This document shows, one piece after another, positions 1 to 7,880 of a stretch of 64,000 bases of DNA. The DNA is taken from positions 62,001 to 126,000 of the forward strand of contig JALEGL010000012.1 of NCBI GenBank assembly GCA_022763185.1, in the 5' to 3' direction. The DNA comes from a bacterium. Lineage in GTDB: Bacteria > Bdellovibrionota_G > JALEGL01. The position numbers and the translations under genes were made by a program. The notes beneath the pieces were generated by a model that was not told where the DNA came from, ran no database searches, and was given only the letters and a program-made list of their open reading frames with translations. Within the stretch, counting starts at the first letter, position 1. Each line of letters begins with the position of its first letter.

Positions 1-334
1 ATGTTGCAATGCCAGTTTGTAATGCGCTCATGGGATGCGCTTGTGAGGGAAAAAGAGAAATGATTTTTTGAATTTCCTCTGAGATAAACATGCGTTGGTT
101 AAGATTAGAAATAAAATCAGTTAACTCTGATTGTTTAGGTAATTTTCCAGTTAAAAGTAAATAAGATATTTCTTCAAAGGTGCATGAGTCGGTTAGGTCT
201 TTGATTGAAAAGCCCCTATACTCTAAAACGCCGTTGATACCATCAACAAAAGAAATCGACGATTTACATGCAGGTACGCCTTCAAGTCCAGGTTTAAAGT
301 TTTCAAGTGATGTGTTTTTTACAGTCTCGCTCAT
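1..334 (-). CDS. gltA: citrate synthase, N-terminal part (cut by window edge)
   Basis: Reading the minus strand from an ATG at 334 gives 111 codons open to the window edge. The protein begins MSETVKNTSLENFKPGLEGV and continues with a CKSSISFVDG stretch, LEYRGFSI, FEEISYLLLTGKLP and HPMSALQTGI. These are the N-terminal landmarks of citrate synthase, the enzyme condensing acetyl-CoA and oxaloacetate at entry to the TCA cycle. The active-site His and Asp lie beyond the edge. 2-Methylcitrate synthase shares this N-terminus and cannot be excluded. No good Shine-Dalgarno precedes the ATG. The 154 bp up to the next gene must hold divergent promoters, but I see no clear one. Confidence 0.85.
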   Translation of the reverse strand, partial: MSETVKNTSLENFKPGLEGVPACKSSISFVDGINGVLEYRGFSIKDLTDSCTFEEISYLLLTGKLPKQSELTDFISNLNQRMFISEEIQKIISLFPSQAHPMSALQTGIAT

Positions 335-488
335 GCGCGCACTATCGCTGGAAATGAAAAGAATATCAAGCTTTTTAGTGCTAGAGCTTTAAAATTTTTG
401 TCTGAACTGAAATTGATCAAAGGTATTGAGTTTTGTATTGACGTGTTGCGCAAATCTTGCTACTTGTAGAGCTGTTTTGGGGAGTGTC

Positions 489-1064
489 ATGTATAGGATT
501 AAACAATTCATAGTAAAAATTAGCATAGTGCTTGGTGTTGTATTAAGTGTTGAGGGTGTATTTGCAAATAACAGTGATTATCAAACATTTTATGGAACAA
601 CGGAAGTTGAATCAGGTTCAGTTGACGTTCAATTATTTCATCTAGGTCAGCGCTATGTTAATTTAAGGAGTCATAGCTGGGTTAAGCGACACTTTTGGAC
701 GCTAGAAGCCTCTGTCTTTGGCTACGTTCTTGAGTGCGAAGACTTGCAAACATGGCACTACTTTAATACGGTGATTGATCGAAATGTTGCACAACGCTAT
801 ATATATTGCGTAAATCAGAACAGTCCGTATGGTATAAGGGTAAGGTTTGATCATGATTTTGATTTCTTGAGCCCGCATCGATCTTATGGGGAGCTTAAAT
901 CAAACCTGGGATATGCTGAGGTTTATGAGAAAAGCTCAACGGATACAAAAAGTGGTAACTATAGAAACCCAAATAAACGTTTATTTGATCGATTTACCAT
1001 GAACGATGAGCACTGTTTGGTCAAAATTAACTTAAGAAAAGACGTTTCTGAACTTAAGGATTAA
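489..1064 (+). CDS. secreted protein of unknown function
   Basis: A 191-residue protein starting at the ATG at 489, chosen because a GGGGAG ribosome-binding site lies just before it and a typical signal peptide follows (MYRIKQFIVKISIVLGVVLS to VFA, then NNSDYQ). An upstream in-frame start at 426 would bury the signal sequence. The mature part has several cysteines, enough for disulfides, and is rich in aromatic residues (for example HSWVKRHFWTLEAS). I recognise no family. It is followed 26 nt later by another small secreted protein on the same strand, so the two are probably cotranscribed and periplasmic or exported. Confidence 0.6.
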   Translation: MYRIKQFIVKISIVLGVVLSVEGVFANNSDYQTFYGTTEVESGSVDVQLFHLGQRYVNLRSHSWVKRHFWTLEASVFGYVLECEDLQTWHYFNTVIDRNVAQRYIYCVNQNSPYGIRVRFDHDFDFLSPHRSYGELKSNLGYAEVYEKSSTDTKSGNYRNPNKRLFDRFTMNDEHCLVKINLRKDVSELKD

Positions 1065-1090
1065 AATTACAAGTTAAGAAAGGCTTGAAT

Positions 1091-1705
1091 ATGCTTAAAA
1101 TATTAAAAATGAGTTTAATGAATGCGCTTAGCCTATGTATTACAGTAGTCTCAGCTCAGAGTCATCAATACTATCAAGATTTAATGGCTCAGTATCATAA
1201 AGATAATAGTTTTGCTCATAAAGAAATCAACATTGAGATGATTAATGGCGGAGAGTGGAGCACCAACTATCACGGCTTTGTTCATGGAAACGGTGCTGTT
1301 GGAGACTTTATGATTTATATCAATGCCCAACTGTTGTTTTACTCTGATGATAACCCTGGTACTGATGAATACTGGGCAAAATTGAATGTGATGGAAGGGC
1401 CTTATACTGGAATAAAGCACTCCAGCTTTGACCCAGGCGATACGATGAGAAATCTAATTCAAGAACTGATGGACATGTATTTTCCCAACGGTGATACGCA
1501 GGAATTAACTTTTATGAATCAAAAGGCGCATTTTGCTATGCTGTACACCTGGGATACCAAGGCTGTTTATGCTAAACTGCAGTGCAGAAAACTTAATAAG
1601 GAAAAAGTTGAGTTGGAAAAAGAAACTTTGATCTGCATTGAGGAGAGCTCAATTGGACAGTTTTACACAGAGTATTGGATTCTAGAAAGAGAGATCCTTT
1701 CTTAA
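1091..1705 (+). CDS. secreted protein of unknown function
   Basis: A 204-residue protein. I start it at the ATG at 1091, seven bases after an AAGAAAGG ribosome-binding site; the TTG six bases earlier is too close to it. The N-terminus MLKILKMSLMNALSLCITVV ending in SAQ is a signal peptide. The mature part is acidic and aromatic, with phrases such as MINGGEWSTNYHGFVHG and EYWAKLNVMEGPYTG, and two cysteines near the C-terminus. No family recognised. It lies downstream of another secreted unknown and converges with the ETF-ubiquinone oxidoreductase gene only 10 bp away. Confidence 0.6.
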   Translation: MLKILKMSLMNALSLCITVVSAQSHQYYQDLMAQYHKDNSFAHKEINIEMINGGEWSTNYHGFVHGNGAVGDFMIYINAQLLFYSDDNPGTDEYWAKLNVMEGPYTGIKHSSFDPGDTMRNLIQELMDMYFPNGDTQELTFMNQKAHFAMLYTWDTKAVYAKLQCRKLNKEKVELEKETLICIEESSIGQFYTEYWILEREILS

Positions 1706-1715
1706 GCTCTAAGTC

Positions 1716-3374
1716 TTACATGTTTTCATAGCGTGGGCCACCGCCAGATTCGGGAGGGGTCCAGGTGATGTTATCTTTTGGACAGTTGATGTCACAGGTC
1801 TGGCAGTGCACGCAGTTGGTAAAGTTTAAAACCATTTTTTTATTGTCGCCGTCTTTTTGTAAATCATAGACGTTGGCTGGACAAAAACGATTACAAGGCG
1901 CTGCATACTCATCATCACAATGATCATAGCAGATAGACGTATCTCCAATGATTAAATGCGAAGGTTGATCCTCTTCATGAACGGTTCCAGAATTAAAAAT
2001 AGATGTGAGTTTATCAACATGATGCTCTTTTTTGGAATAATCAATGGCAGGGGATTTGGCAATGGGCAAATATGATTCTCTATCAATATGAGACGGCATA
2101 GGGTCAATAAGGCCTCGACCACCCGTGATTTGTTGCACACCTATATGTAAAAATGCTTCGGGTAAACCTTTTGCCAGAGCTTGGTGGAAATTTCGGGCTT
2201 TATACAAATCCTTACCTTCTTTGCTTTTTAAATAAGCTTCTTGATAAGGTGCTAAGTGATCAGCTGTAAAGTCTTTCTCATCTTTGTACAAAGAGAAAAT
2301 TTGATCCGCAGCCAATATTCCAGAACGCATGCCGTGATGAATGCCTTTAAGCTTGGCAATATCTAATAAACCTCCACACTCGCCAACAAGTAAGCCACCA
2401 TCAAAATAGAGTTGCGGCATGGAGTAATAGCCACCAGCAGTAATGGCTTTGGCGCCGTAAGATAATTGTTTGCCACCATCAATCATTTTTGCAATCAAAG
2501 GGTGAGCTTTTAAGCGTTGCAACTCTTGGTAGGGTTCAATATGAGAGTTTTGATAATCCAAACCTACAACCAAACCAATTGTTAAAACATCATTTTTAAA
2601 ACCATAAATGAAGGTACCCCCAACCGTTTTTCTATCCAAGGGATAGCCCAGAGTATGAATCACGCTACCGGGTTTGACGGTTCCTGGTTTACACTGCCAT
2701 ACTTCTTTAACTGCAGTTTCATAAACTTGTGGATTTTGCTTGTTTTGTAAGTTTAATTTTGGAATCAATTGTTTGGTTAAATAGCCTCTAACCCCTTCAC
2801 CAAAAACAATACATTTGGCTTTAATGTCCACACCAGGTTCAAAGTTAGGTTTTTGTTCACCTTTGGCATTGATGCCTTGGTCTTTGGTTCTAACGCCTAC
2901 AACTCTGTTGTTCTCATATAAAACTTCATTACCGGTAAAGCCATTAAATATATTAATGCCCAGTTCAGTGGCTTTTTCACCCAACCAACGGGTTAATTTT
3001 GATAAGGAAGCAACATAGTTGCCTTTGTTGTGCATCTGTGGGGGGATAATAGGAAATTTGATAGAGCCTTTCTCTTTAAGAAAGTAAACACTCTCCTTAG
3101 TAACAGGAGCTTCAACAGGACAGTTTTGTTCAAGAAAATCAGGAAATAACTCTGCTAAAGGTTGTGGGTTAAATACTGCACCAGAAGCTTGATGTCCACC
3201 CAATTCAGCGGCTTTTTCAATGATGGCTATCATTGGTTCAAGAGAGCTTCCATTTTTTTCATTATGAGTTTTTATATTTTGCGCCAAGCGAATAGCCGCG
3301 GCAAGACTGGCAGGGCCAGCACCAACAAATAAAAAATCAACCTCTAAAACTTCTCTCTGTATTGTATCTGTCAT
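1716..3374 (-). CDS. electron transfer flavoprotein-ubiquinone oxidoreductase
   Basis: A 552-residue FAD and 4Fe-4S enzyme that passes electrons from ETF (acyl-CoA and amino-acid dehydrogenases) to membrane quinone. The N-terminus has the FAD-binding fold (VDFLFVGAGPASLAAAIRLA) and the E-K-A-ELGGHQASGA stretch. The C-terminus has a ferredoxin-like cluster (NCVHCQTCDINCPKDNI) followed by the family's closing GGGPRYENM. Length matches the family. I start at 3374 (MTDTIQREV) because the upstream extension to 3422 is not conserved-looking, although no strong ribosome-binding site marks it. It fits functionally with the leucine-degradation genes at 60-64 kb, whose dehydrogenase step feeds ETF. Confidence 0.93.
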   Translation of the reverse strand: MTDTIQREVLEVDFLFVGAGPASLAAAIRLAQNIKTHNEKNGSSLEPMIAIIEKAAELGGHQASGAVFNPQPLAELFPDFLEQNCPVEAPVTKESVYFLKEKGSIKFPIIPPQMHNKGNYVASLSKLTRWLGEKATELGINIFNGFTGNEVLYENNRVVGVRTKDQGINAKGEQKPNFEPGVDIKAKCIVFGEGVRGYLTKQLIPKLNLQNKQNPQVYETAVKEVWQCKPGTVKPGSVIHTLGYPLDRKTVGGTFIYGFKNDVLTIGLVVGLDYQNSHIEPYQELQRLKAHPLIAKMIDGGKQLSYGAKAITAGGYYSMPQLYFDGGLLVGECGGLLDIAKLKGIHHGMRSGILAADQIFSLYKDEKDFTADHLAPYQEAYLKSKEGKDLYKARNFHQALAKGLPEAFLHIGVQQITGGRGLIDPMPSHIDRESYLPIAKSPAIDYSKKEHHVDKLTSIFNSGTVHEEDQPSHLIIGDTSICYDHCDDEYAAPCNRFCPANVYDLQKDGDNKKMVLNFTNCVHCQTCDINCPKDNITWTPPESGGGPRYENM

Positions 3375-3507
3375 GAGGCATAATTTACATAGAATCAGTA
3401 AGCGTGACCAGTAAAAGGCCAAAAATAGGGATATTTTTATGCGTTTTTAAATAAGTTTACGCTAGATAAGATCGCAACTTGCATATTTGTTTTGCATTGG
3501 ATAGTTA

Positions 3508-4566
3508 ATGGGGGTGAGTAGTAACACATTTCCAAAAATTGAACTGAGTGTTTTAGAGCGTTTTTTTGATGATTTTCCGCAAGGAGGAAAGTTATTGATT
3601 TTAACCCACGACCATCCTGATCCAGACTCCATTTCAAGTGCAGCGGCTTTAGCTCAAATTGCACAAGTATTGGGTAAAGCAAAGACCACCATTGCCTATG
3701 GTGGTATTATTGGTAGAGCTGAAAATGCACACATGGTTAAATACTTAAAGTTAAAGTTGGTTCCGGTTGAAAAAGTTAAGTTTGATAAATACGATAAAAT
3801 TGCCATGTGTGATACGCAACCGACAACCGGTAACAATGCGCTACCGGATGGGATTACTCCTGATTTGGTGATTGATCATCACCCTAAAATAAAAGCAACC
3901 AAAGATGTTCCATTTGTGGATATTCGTTTGGATTATGGAGCTACAGCCAGCATTTTATGTGAATATTTAGACAAATTTGATTTACAAATTGATCAAAGCT
4001 TAGCAACAGCATTGCTGTATGGAATTAAATCAGAAACCCAAGACTTGGGTAGAGAAGCTTATGCGGTTGATATTGAAAGTTATTTAAAACTGTTTCCACT
4101 GGCCAATAAAAAATTATTATCAAAAATTGTTAACCCAAGAGTATCGGAACAATATTTTAAAGATCTGGTTTACGCTTTGCAAAAAGCGCATTGGGTGGGC
4201 AGTGCATTGGTCAGTCATTTATCAGATGTTGATTCTCCAGATATTGTTCCTGAAGTAGCAGACTTGATTTTAAGAGCTGAAGGCTGCAGTTGGGCCTTGT
4301 GCACAGGTCAATATGAAGGGAATTTACACTGTTCTATTAGAACAACCAATGTCAGAAAAGATGCAGGAAAGTTGATGAAAGCATTGATGAAAAGTTTTGG
4401 TGGTACCGGCGGCGGACATTTGCTGATAGCCGGTGGTAAAATTGCTGCTCCAGGCATGGAAGCTTGGCAGATCCATGAGTTACAACAACAACTTGAAGAA
4501 AAATTTCTTAAAAAAATAAAAAAAATTGATCAAAGTCAGTCTCAACTTATTGAGCCAGAGCAATGA
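3508..4566 (+). CDS. DHH/DHHA1 family phosphoesterase (NrnA-like)
   Basis: A 352-residue protein with the DHH-family motifs in order: HDHPDPDSISSAAAL near residue 35, CDTQPTTGNN near 105, VIDHHPK near 125, and a C-terminal DHHA1 glycine-rich motif (GGTGGGHLLIAGGK) near 305. Such proteins use two metal ions to hydrolyse phosphodiesters or phosphomonoesters, typically short oligoribonucleotides (nanoRNase) or 3'-phosphoadenosine 5'-phosphate; which applies here cannot be told from sequence. It is divergent from the ETF-ubiquinone oxidoreductase gene and 19 bp upstream of the FAD oxidase, probably in one operon with it. Confidence 0.85.
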   Translation: MGVSSNTFPKIELSVLERFFDDFPQGGKLLILTHDHPDPDSISSAAALAQIAQVLGKAKTTIAYGGIIGRAENAHMVKYLKLKLVPVEKVKFDKYDKIAMCDTQPTTGNNALPDGITPDLVIDHHPKIKATKDVPFVDIRLDYGATASILCEYLDKFDLQIDQSLATALLYGIKSETQDLGREAYAVDIESYLKLFPLANKKLLSKIVNPRVSEQYFKDLVYALQKAHWVGSALVSHLSDVDSPDIVPEVADLILRAEGCSWALCTGQYEGNLHCSIRTTNVRKDAGKLMKALMKSFGGTGGGHLLIAGGKIAAPGMEAWQIHELQQQLEEKFLKKIKKIDQSQSQLIEPEQ

Positions 4567-4585
4567 TTGAATAAAGCGTGAAGAT

Positions 4586-6100
4586 ATGGATTGGCGGCCA
4601 CTCAAGGAAAAATTAAATGGTGAGTTGTTTTGGCAAGGGCAAACCTTACAAGACTATGCCTTGGATCAATCTATTTTTTCAATGACTCCTCAGGCGGTTG
4701 CTTACCCAAAACACCATCAAGATTTGCAGACAATCATTGAGTTTTGTCAAAAAAACAAGATCAATATAACTCCCAGAGGAGCAGGATCAGGTGTAGCAGG
4801 TCAATCAATAGGGGATGGGATGGTTGTTGATTGTAGCCGATATATGAATCAAATTTTTCCGATAAACGAAAGTCATAACTATGTTTGGGTAGAGCCTGGT
4901 GTTACCTTGAAAAAACTTAACCAATATTTAAAATCCTATTCCAGAAAATTTGCCCCCGACCCAGGATCATCGGAGTACTGTACGCTTGGCGGTATGTATG
5001 CTTGTAATGCTGCTGGGCCATTAGGACTTAAATATGGCAGTACCAAAGACCATGTGTTGGCGTTTGATTTATTAAGCAGCGATTTAAGAATAATTAACAG
5101 TCAATCTCAAGACAGTTTTTTTTCAAACCTTGTGCAACAGGTACAGCAATTTTTTTTACATAACAAAATAAAATTAAGTTCTGTCAAAAAAAACTCCAGT
5201 GGTTATAATTTTGCAGCCTTACTAGAAGAACCACCAGCAATAGAAAAATTTTTTGCCGGTACAGAAGGCACTTTGGGCTTTGTGACTCGCTTGCAACTTA
5301 AAACGGTTTCTTTGCCTACAGAGCAAAATTTAAAAATTTTTCGTTTTAATACTATTGAAGATGCTGTAGCAACCGTTAGCGCTATCCTTAATGACTATAA
5401 ACCCGATGCCTTAGAGCTTTTGGATTCTTGGATTTTAAAGGCTTTATCAAAACAATACAATTTTTTTAAAGCAATGATTGAGCATGAAAACAATGTTTTT
5501 TTATGTGCGCAATGGGAAACAGATCCAAGTCTATTTAGTAGAAAAAATAAAAACTTGGATACGGTTTATGAAACAAGCAATGATGATGACATCAAGCAGT
5601 TTTGGACCATGCGTAAGCAAGCATCACCCATTTTGCATGAGCTTAACAAAGATAGAAAACCTTTACGGTGTATTGAAGATACCGTTGTTCCGCTAGAACT
5701 GCTTGAACAATATATCATTGAATTAAAAAAAATTTTAAAAAACTACGACTGTTCTGGTCCTATTTTTGGACATATTGGCATGGGTCACGTGCATGTTAAT
5801 CCATGGATTAAAATAGAAGATAATATAGACATTTATTTAAATCAGCTCATGCAAGATGTTTATGCCTTAGTGGATAAATACAGTGGAAGTATATCAGGAG
5901 AACATGGAGATGGTTTCTTAAGAGCGCCCTACGTGAGTCAATATCAACAAGAGCTGATGCCTCTGTATAAACAAATAAAGCAACATTTTGACCCTATGAA
6001 TCTATTTAATCCTGGCAAAGTTTTTGGACCCAACAGATTAAGCAAAGAAAACTTAAGAGACTTGAAATCTCCATGGAATAATATACAAAGCCATAAATAA
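4586..6100 (+). CDS. FAD-binding oxidase, GlcD / D-lactate dehydrogenase type
   Basis: A 504-residue flavoprotein of the glycolate oxidase GlcD / D-lactate dehydrogenase family. The N-terminal FAD-binding (PCMH) domain shows PRGAGSGVAGQSIGDG near residue 70 and DPGSSEYCTLGG near 130. The C-terminal FAD-oxidase domain has FGHIGMGHVHVNPW with its metal-binding histidines, GEHGDGFLR, and the closing FDPMNLFNPGKVF. It oxidises a 2-hydroxy acid and probably feeds electrons to the respiratory chain; the substrate is not determinable. No Fe-S domain is fused and no glcE/glcF partners are adjacent, so it may act alone. Confidence 0.85.
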   Translation: MDWRPLKEKLNGELFWQGQTLQDYALDQSIFSMTPQAVAYPKHHQDLQTIIEFCQKNKINITPRGAGSGVAGQSIGDGMVVDCSRYMNQIFPINESHNYVWVEPGVTLKKLNQYLKSYSRKFAPDPGSSEYCTLGGMYACNAAGPLGLKYGSTKDHVLAFDLLSSDLRIINSQSQDSFFSNLVQQVQQFFLHNKIKLSSVKKNSSGYNFAALLEEPPAIEKFFAGTEGTLGFVTRLQLKTVSLPTEQNLKIFRFNTIEDAVATVSAILNDYKPDALELLDSWILKALSKQYNFFKAMIEHENNVFLCAQWETDPSLFSRKNKNLDTVYETSNDDDIKQFWTMRKQASPILHELNKDRKPLRCIEDTVVPLELLEQYIIELKKILKNYDCSGPIFGHIGMGHVHVNPWIKIEDNIDIYLNQLMQDVYALVDKYSGSISGEHGDGFLRAPYVSQYQQELMPLYKQIKQHFDPMNLFNPGKVFGPNRLSKENLRDLKSPWNNIQSHK

Positions 6101-6219
6101 CTCTGCAAGATGAAGATTTATGGATTTTTTACTAATAGAGATTAAAGTATAAGTCTCTTTACAGCTCATAAAAAGTAGCTTGCGCAAAAGTATTTAAATT
6201 ATAAAAGAGTGGAGTAGAT

Positions 6220-6801
6220 ATGCCTGTATGGATGTTGATTGTTGAATGGTTAGCCAGACTTGTTCTGCTGCTTTTGCTTTGTTTATCGGTTTGGTCAATT
6301 GCCATTATGTTTGATCGTAAAAAATACTTTTCACGTATTTTAAAAGATTTACCCAAGGCAAATTGGGATAAAGAATTAAAAAATTTAGATCACAGTACCA
6401 TGCAAACTTCTGATAAACTTTGGCACAGAGCGTATGCATTTATAGCTAAAGAAAAGCAAGAACAGAAAATAGAAAAAGCCTTTGAAACATTCACCTTGCA
6501 AGAAAAGCCAACTATGAACAAAGGCCTTTCTGTCTTAGGAACTCTGGGGGCTACAGCACCGTTTATAGGTTTGTTTGGAACAGTTTTGGGTATCATCAAT
6601 GCCTTTGGGGATTTATCCATTAACTCACAAAATACCAATAAAATCATGTTTCTTTTGGCTGAAGCCCTTATTCTGACTGCAGTAGGTTTGTTGGTGGCTA
6701 TTCCTGCCGTGATTGCATTTAACTACTTCAAACAAAAAATGAATATGGTTTTAGAGCGTCTTGTGGCCATGAAGAATACCTATCAAAACTCACAGGAGTA
6801 A
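6220..6801 (+). CDS. exbB: ExbB/TolQ-type proton channel subunit of the TonB system
   Basis: A 193-residue inner-membrane protein of the MotA/TolQ/ExbB family with one N-terminal helix ([20 protein letters not shown]), a cytoplasmic loop, and two C-terminal helices ([39 protein letters not shown]) that carry the family signature. It forms the proton-conducting complex with ExbD that energises TonB. A GTGGAG ribosome-binding site precedes the ATG. It opens an operon in which exbD follows after 6 bp, then tonB, a TonB-dependent receptor, a lipoprotein and a nucleoside hydrolase. I see no Fur-like palindrome in the 119 bp upstream. Confidence 0.9.
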   Translation: MPVWMLIVEWLARLVLLLLLCLSVWSIAIMFDRKKYFSRILKDLPKANWDKELKNLDHSTMQTSDKLWHRAYAFIAKEKQEQKIEKAFETFTLQEKPTMNKGLSVLGTLGATAPFIGLFGTVLGIINAFGDLSINSQNTNKIMFLLAEALILTAVGLLVAIPAVIAFNYFKQKMNMVLERLVAMKNTYQNSQE

Positions 6802-6807
6802 ATTTTT

Positions 6808-7215
6808 ATGGCAATGCAAGTGAATGACAATGATGAAGGTTTGTTTGAGATCAACATTACACCTTTTGTGGATGTGGTTTTGGTGTTGCTGGTTATTTTT
6901 ATGGTAACCGCTCCAATGATGGTACAGCAAGCCTTAGAGGTTAACTTGCCGCAAACACAGACAGCAGATGCAATTCAAAAAACAACCTTGTCTGTGGGTA
7001 TTACAGCCAACAATCAATACTTACTTAATGGAAAATTGATGACCTTACAAACAATCAATGAACAAGCTCAAAAAGCGTTTGAAGAGTCCAAAAATGTACA
7101 AGTTATTTTTGCAGCGGACTTGGATTCAAAACATGAGGCAGTGGTTAAAGCCATGGATGTTTTAAGGCAAACTGGGATTACGCAATTTGCTTTTCAGGTG
7201 ATTAAAAAAGACTAA
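6808..7215 (+). CDS. exbD: ExbD biopolymer transport protein
   Basis: A 135-residue ExbD/TolR protein: short cytoplasmic N-terminus, one membrane helix (FVDVVLVLLVIFMVTAPMMV) carrying the proton-path aspartate at Asp22 in the INITPFVDV motif, then a periplasmic domain. With the upstream ExbB it forms the proton-motive-force-driven motor for TonB. An AGGAG lies upstream of the ATG. In contrast to the ExbD-like protein at 39180-39707, this copy keeps the canonical aspartate. It is followed 2 bp later by tonB. Confidence 0.92.
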   Translation: MAMQVNDNDEGLFEINITPFVDVVLVLLVIFMVTAPMMVQQALEVNLPQTQTADAIQKTTLSVGITANNQYLLNGKLMTLQTINEQAQKAFEESKNVQVIFAADLDSKHEAVVKAMDVLRQTGITQFAFQVIKKD

Positions 7216-7217
7216 TA

Positions 7218-7880
7218 ATGCGCGAAGCTTTAAAAAAATCATTATGGCTTCATGCTTTGTTGGTGGGGCCGGTAACTGTTCTTGTAGTATTACAAAGTAT
7301 GGTGAGAGTCCCTGTTTTAGATAAAGTTGAGTTTGAAGTCATCGAAAAAACCATTTCCAGTGATAAAAAAATTGTCAAAATTGAAGAACAAGAAGTCAAC
7401 TCAGTCAAACAAAATGAAAAACAAGAACGCATCTTTGAACAACCGGTAAAAGAGGTGTTTGGTTTGCAAAAAGACACCTTACTTGATGAAGGTTCCAATG
7501 CCGATAACACGGTATCCATTAAAAAAGGCAATACAGTTTTAAAAGAACAAGATAATGAGATTGCAGAAAATGATGATCCCTTGCCTGTGCCAAAACCAGA
7601 ATACATGGTGACACAGATGCCCATACTTATTAAAAAAGTTACGCCGGTATATCCAAAAAAGGCTAAAGACAGTGGCTTTGAAACCACAGTTGAACTGAAT
7701 GTTCTTATAGACGAAAAAGGAATTGTTAGGCTAGTAAAGCTTGTTGACGATCCCGGTATGGGGATAGGTCAGGCAGCGATTGAGGCCATGAGACAATTTA
7801 AATTTAAGCCTGCAAAAATAGCGGGAAAACCTGTAGCAGTGGAGATAAGGTATGAAATTGAGTTTGAAATTAATTCCTAA
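7218..7880 (+). CDS. tonB: TonB energy-transducing protein
   Basis: A 220-residue TonB. An N-terminal inner-membrane anchor (LWLHALLVGPVTVLVVLQ) is followed by a charged periplasm-spanning linker rich in Lys/Glu, a short proline stretch (DDPLPVPKPEYM), and a C-terminal TonB domain from about residue 130 (PVYPKKAKDSGFETTVELNV ... AAIEAMRQFKFKPAKIAGKP). It couples the ExbB-ExbD motor to outer-membrane receptors. Its last 29 bases overlap the start of the receptor gene in a different frame, so the pair is translationally coupled and this TonB probably serves that receptor. Confidence 0.9.
   Translation: MREALKKSLWLHALLVGPVTVLVVLQSMVRVPVLDKVEFEVIEKTISSDKKIVKIEEQEVNSVKQNEKQERIFEQPVKEVFGLQKDTLLDEGSNADNTVSIKKGNTVLKEQDNEIAENDDPLPVPKPEYMVTQMPILIKKVTPVYPKKAKDSGFETTVELNVLIDEKGIVRLVKLVDDPGMGIGQAAIEAMRQFKFKPAKIAGKPVAVEIRYEIEFEINS

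Noticed and set aside
180-392. Plus-strand open frame of 70 codons
   Set aside because: It is antisense to the citrate synthase N-terminus, which reads convincingly on the minus strand.
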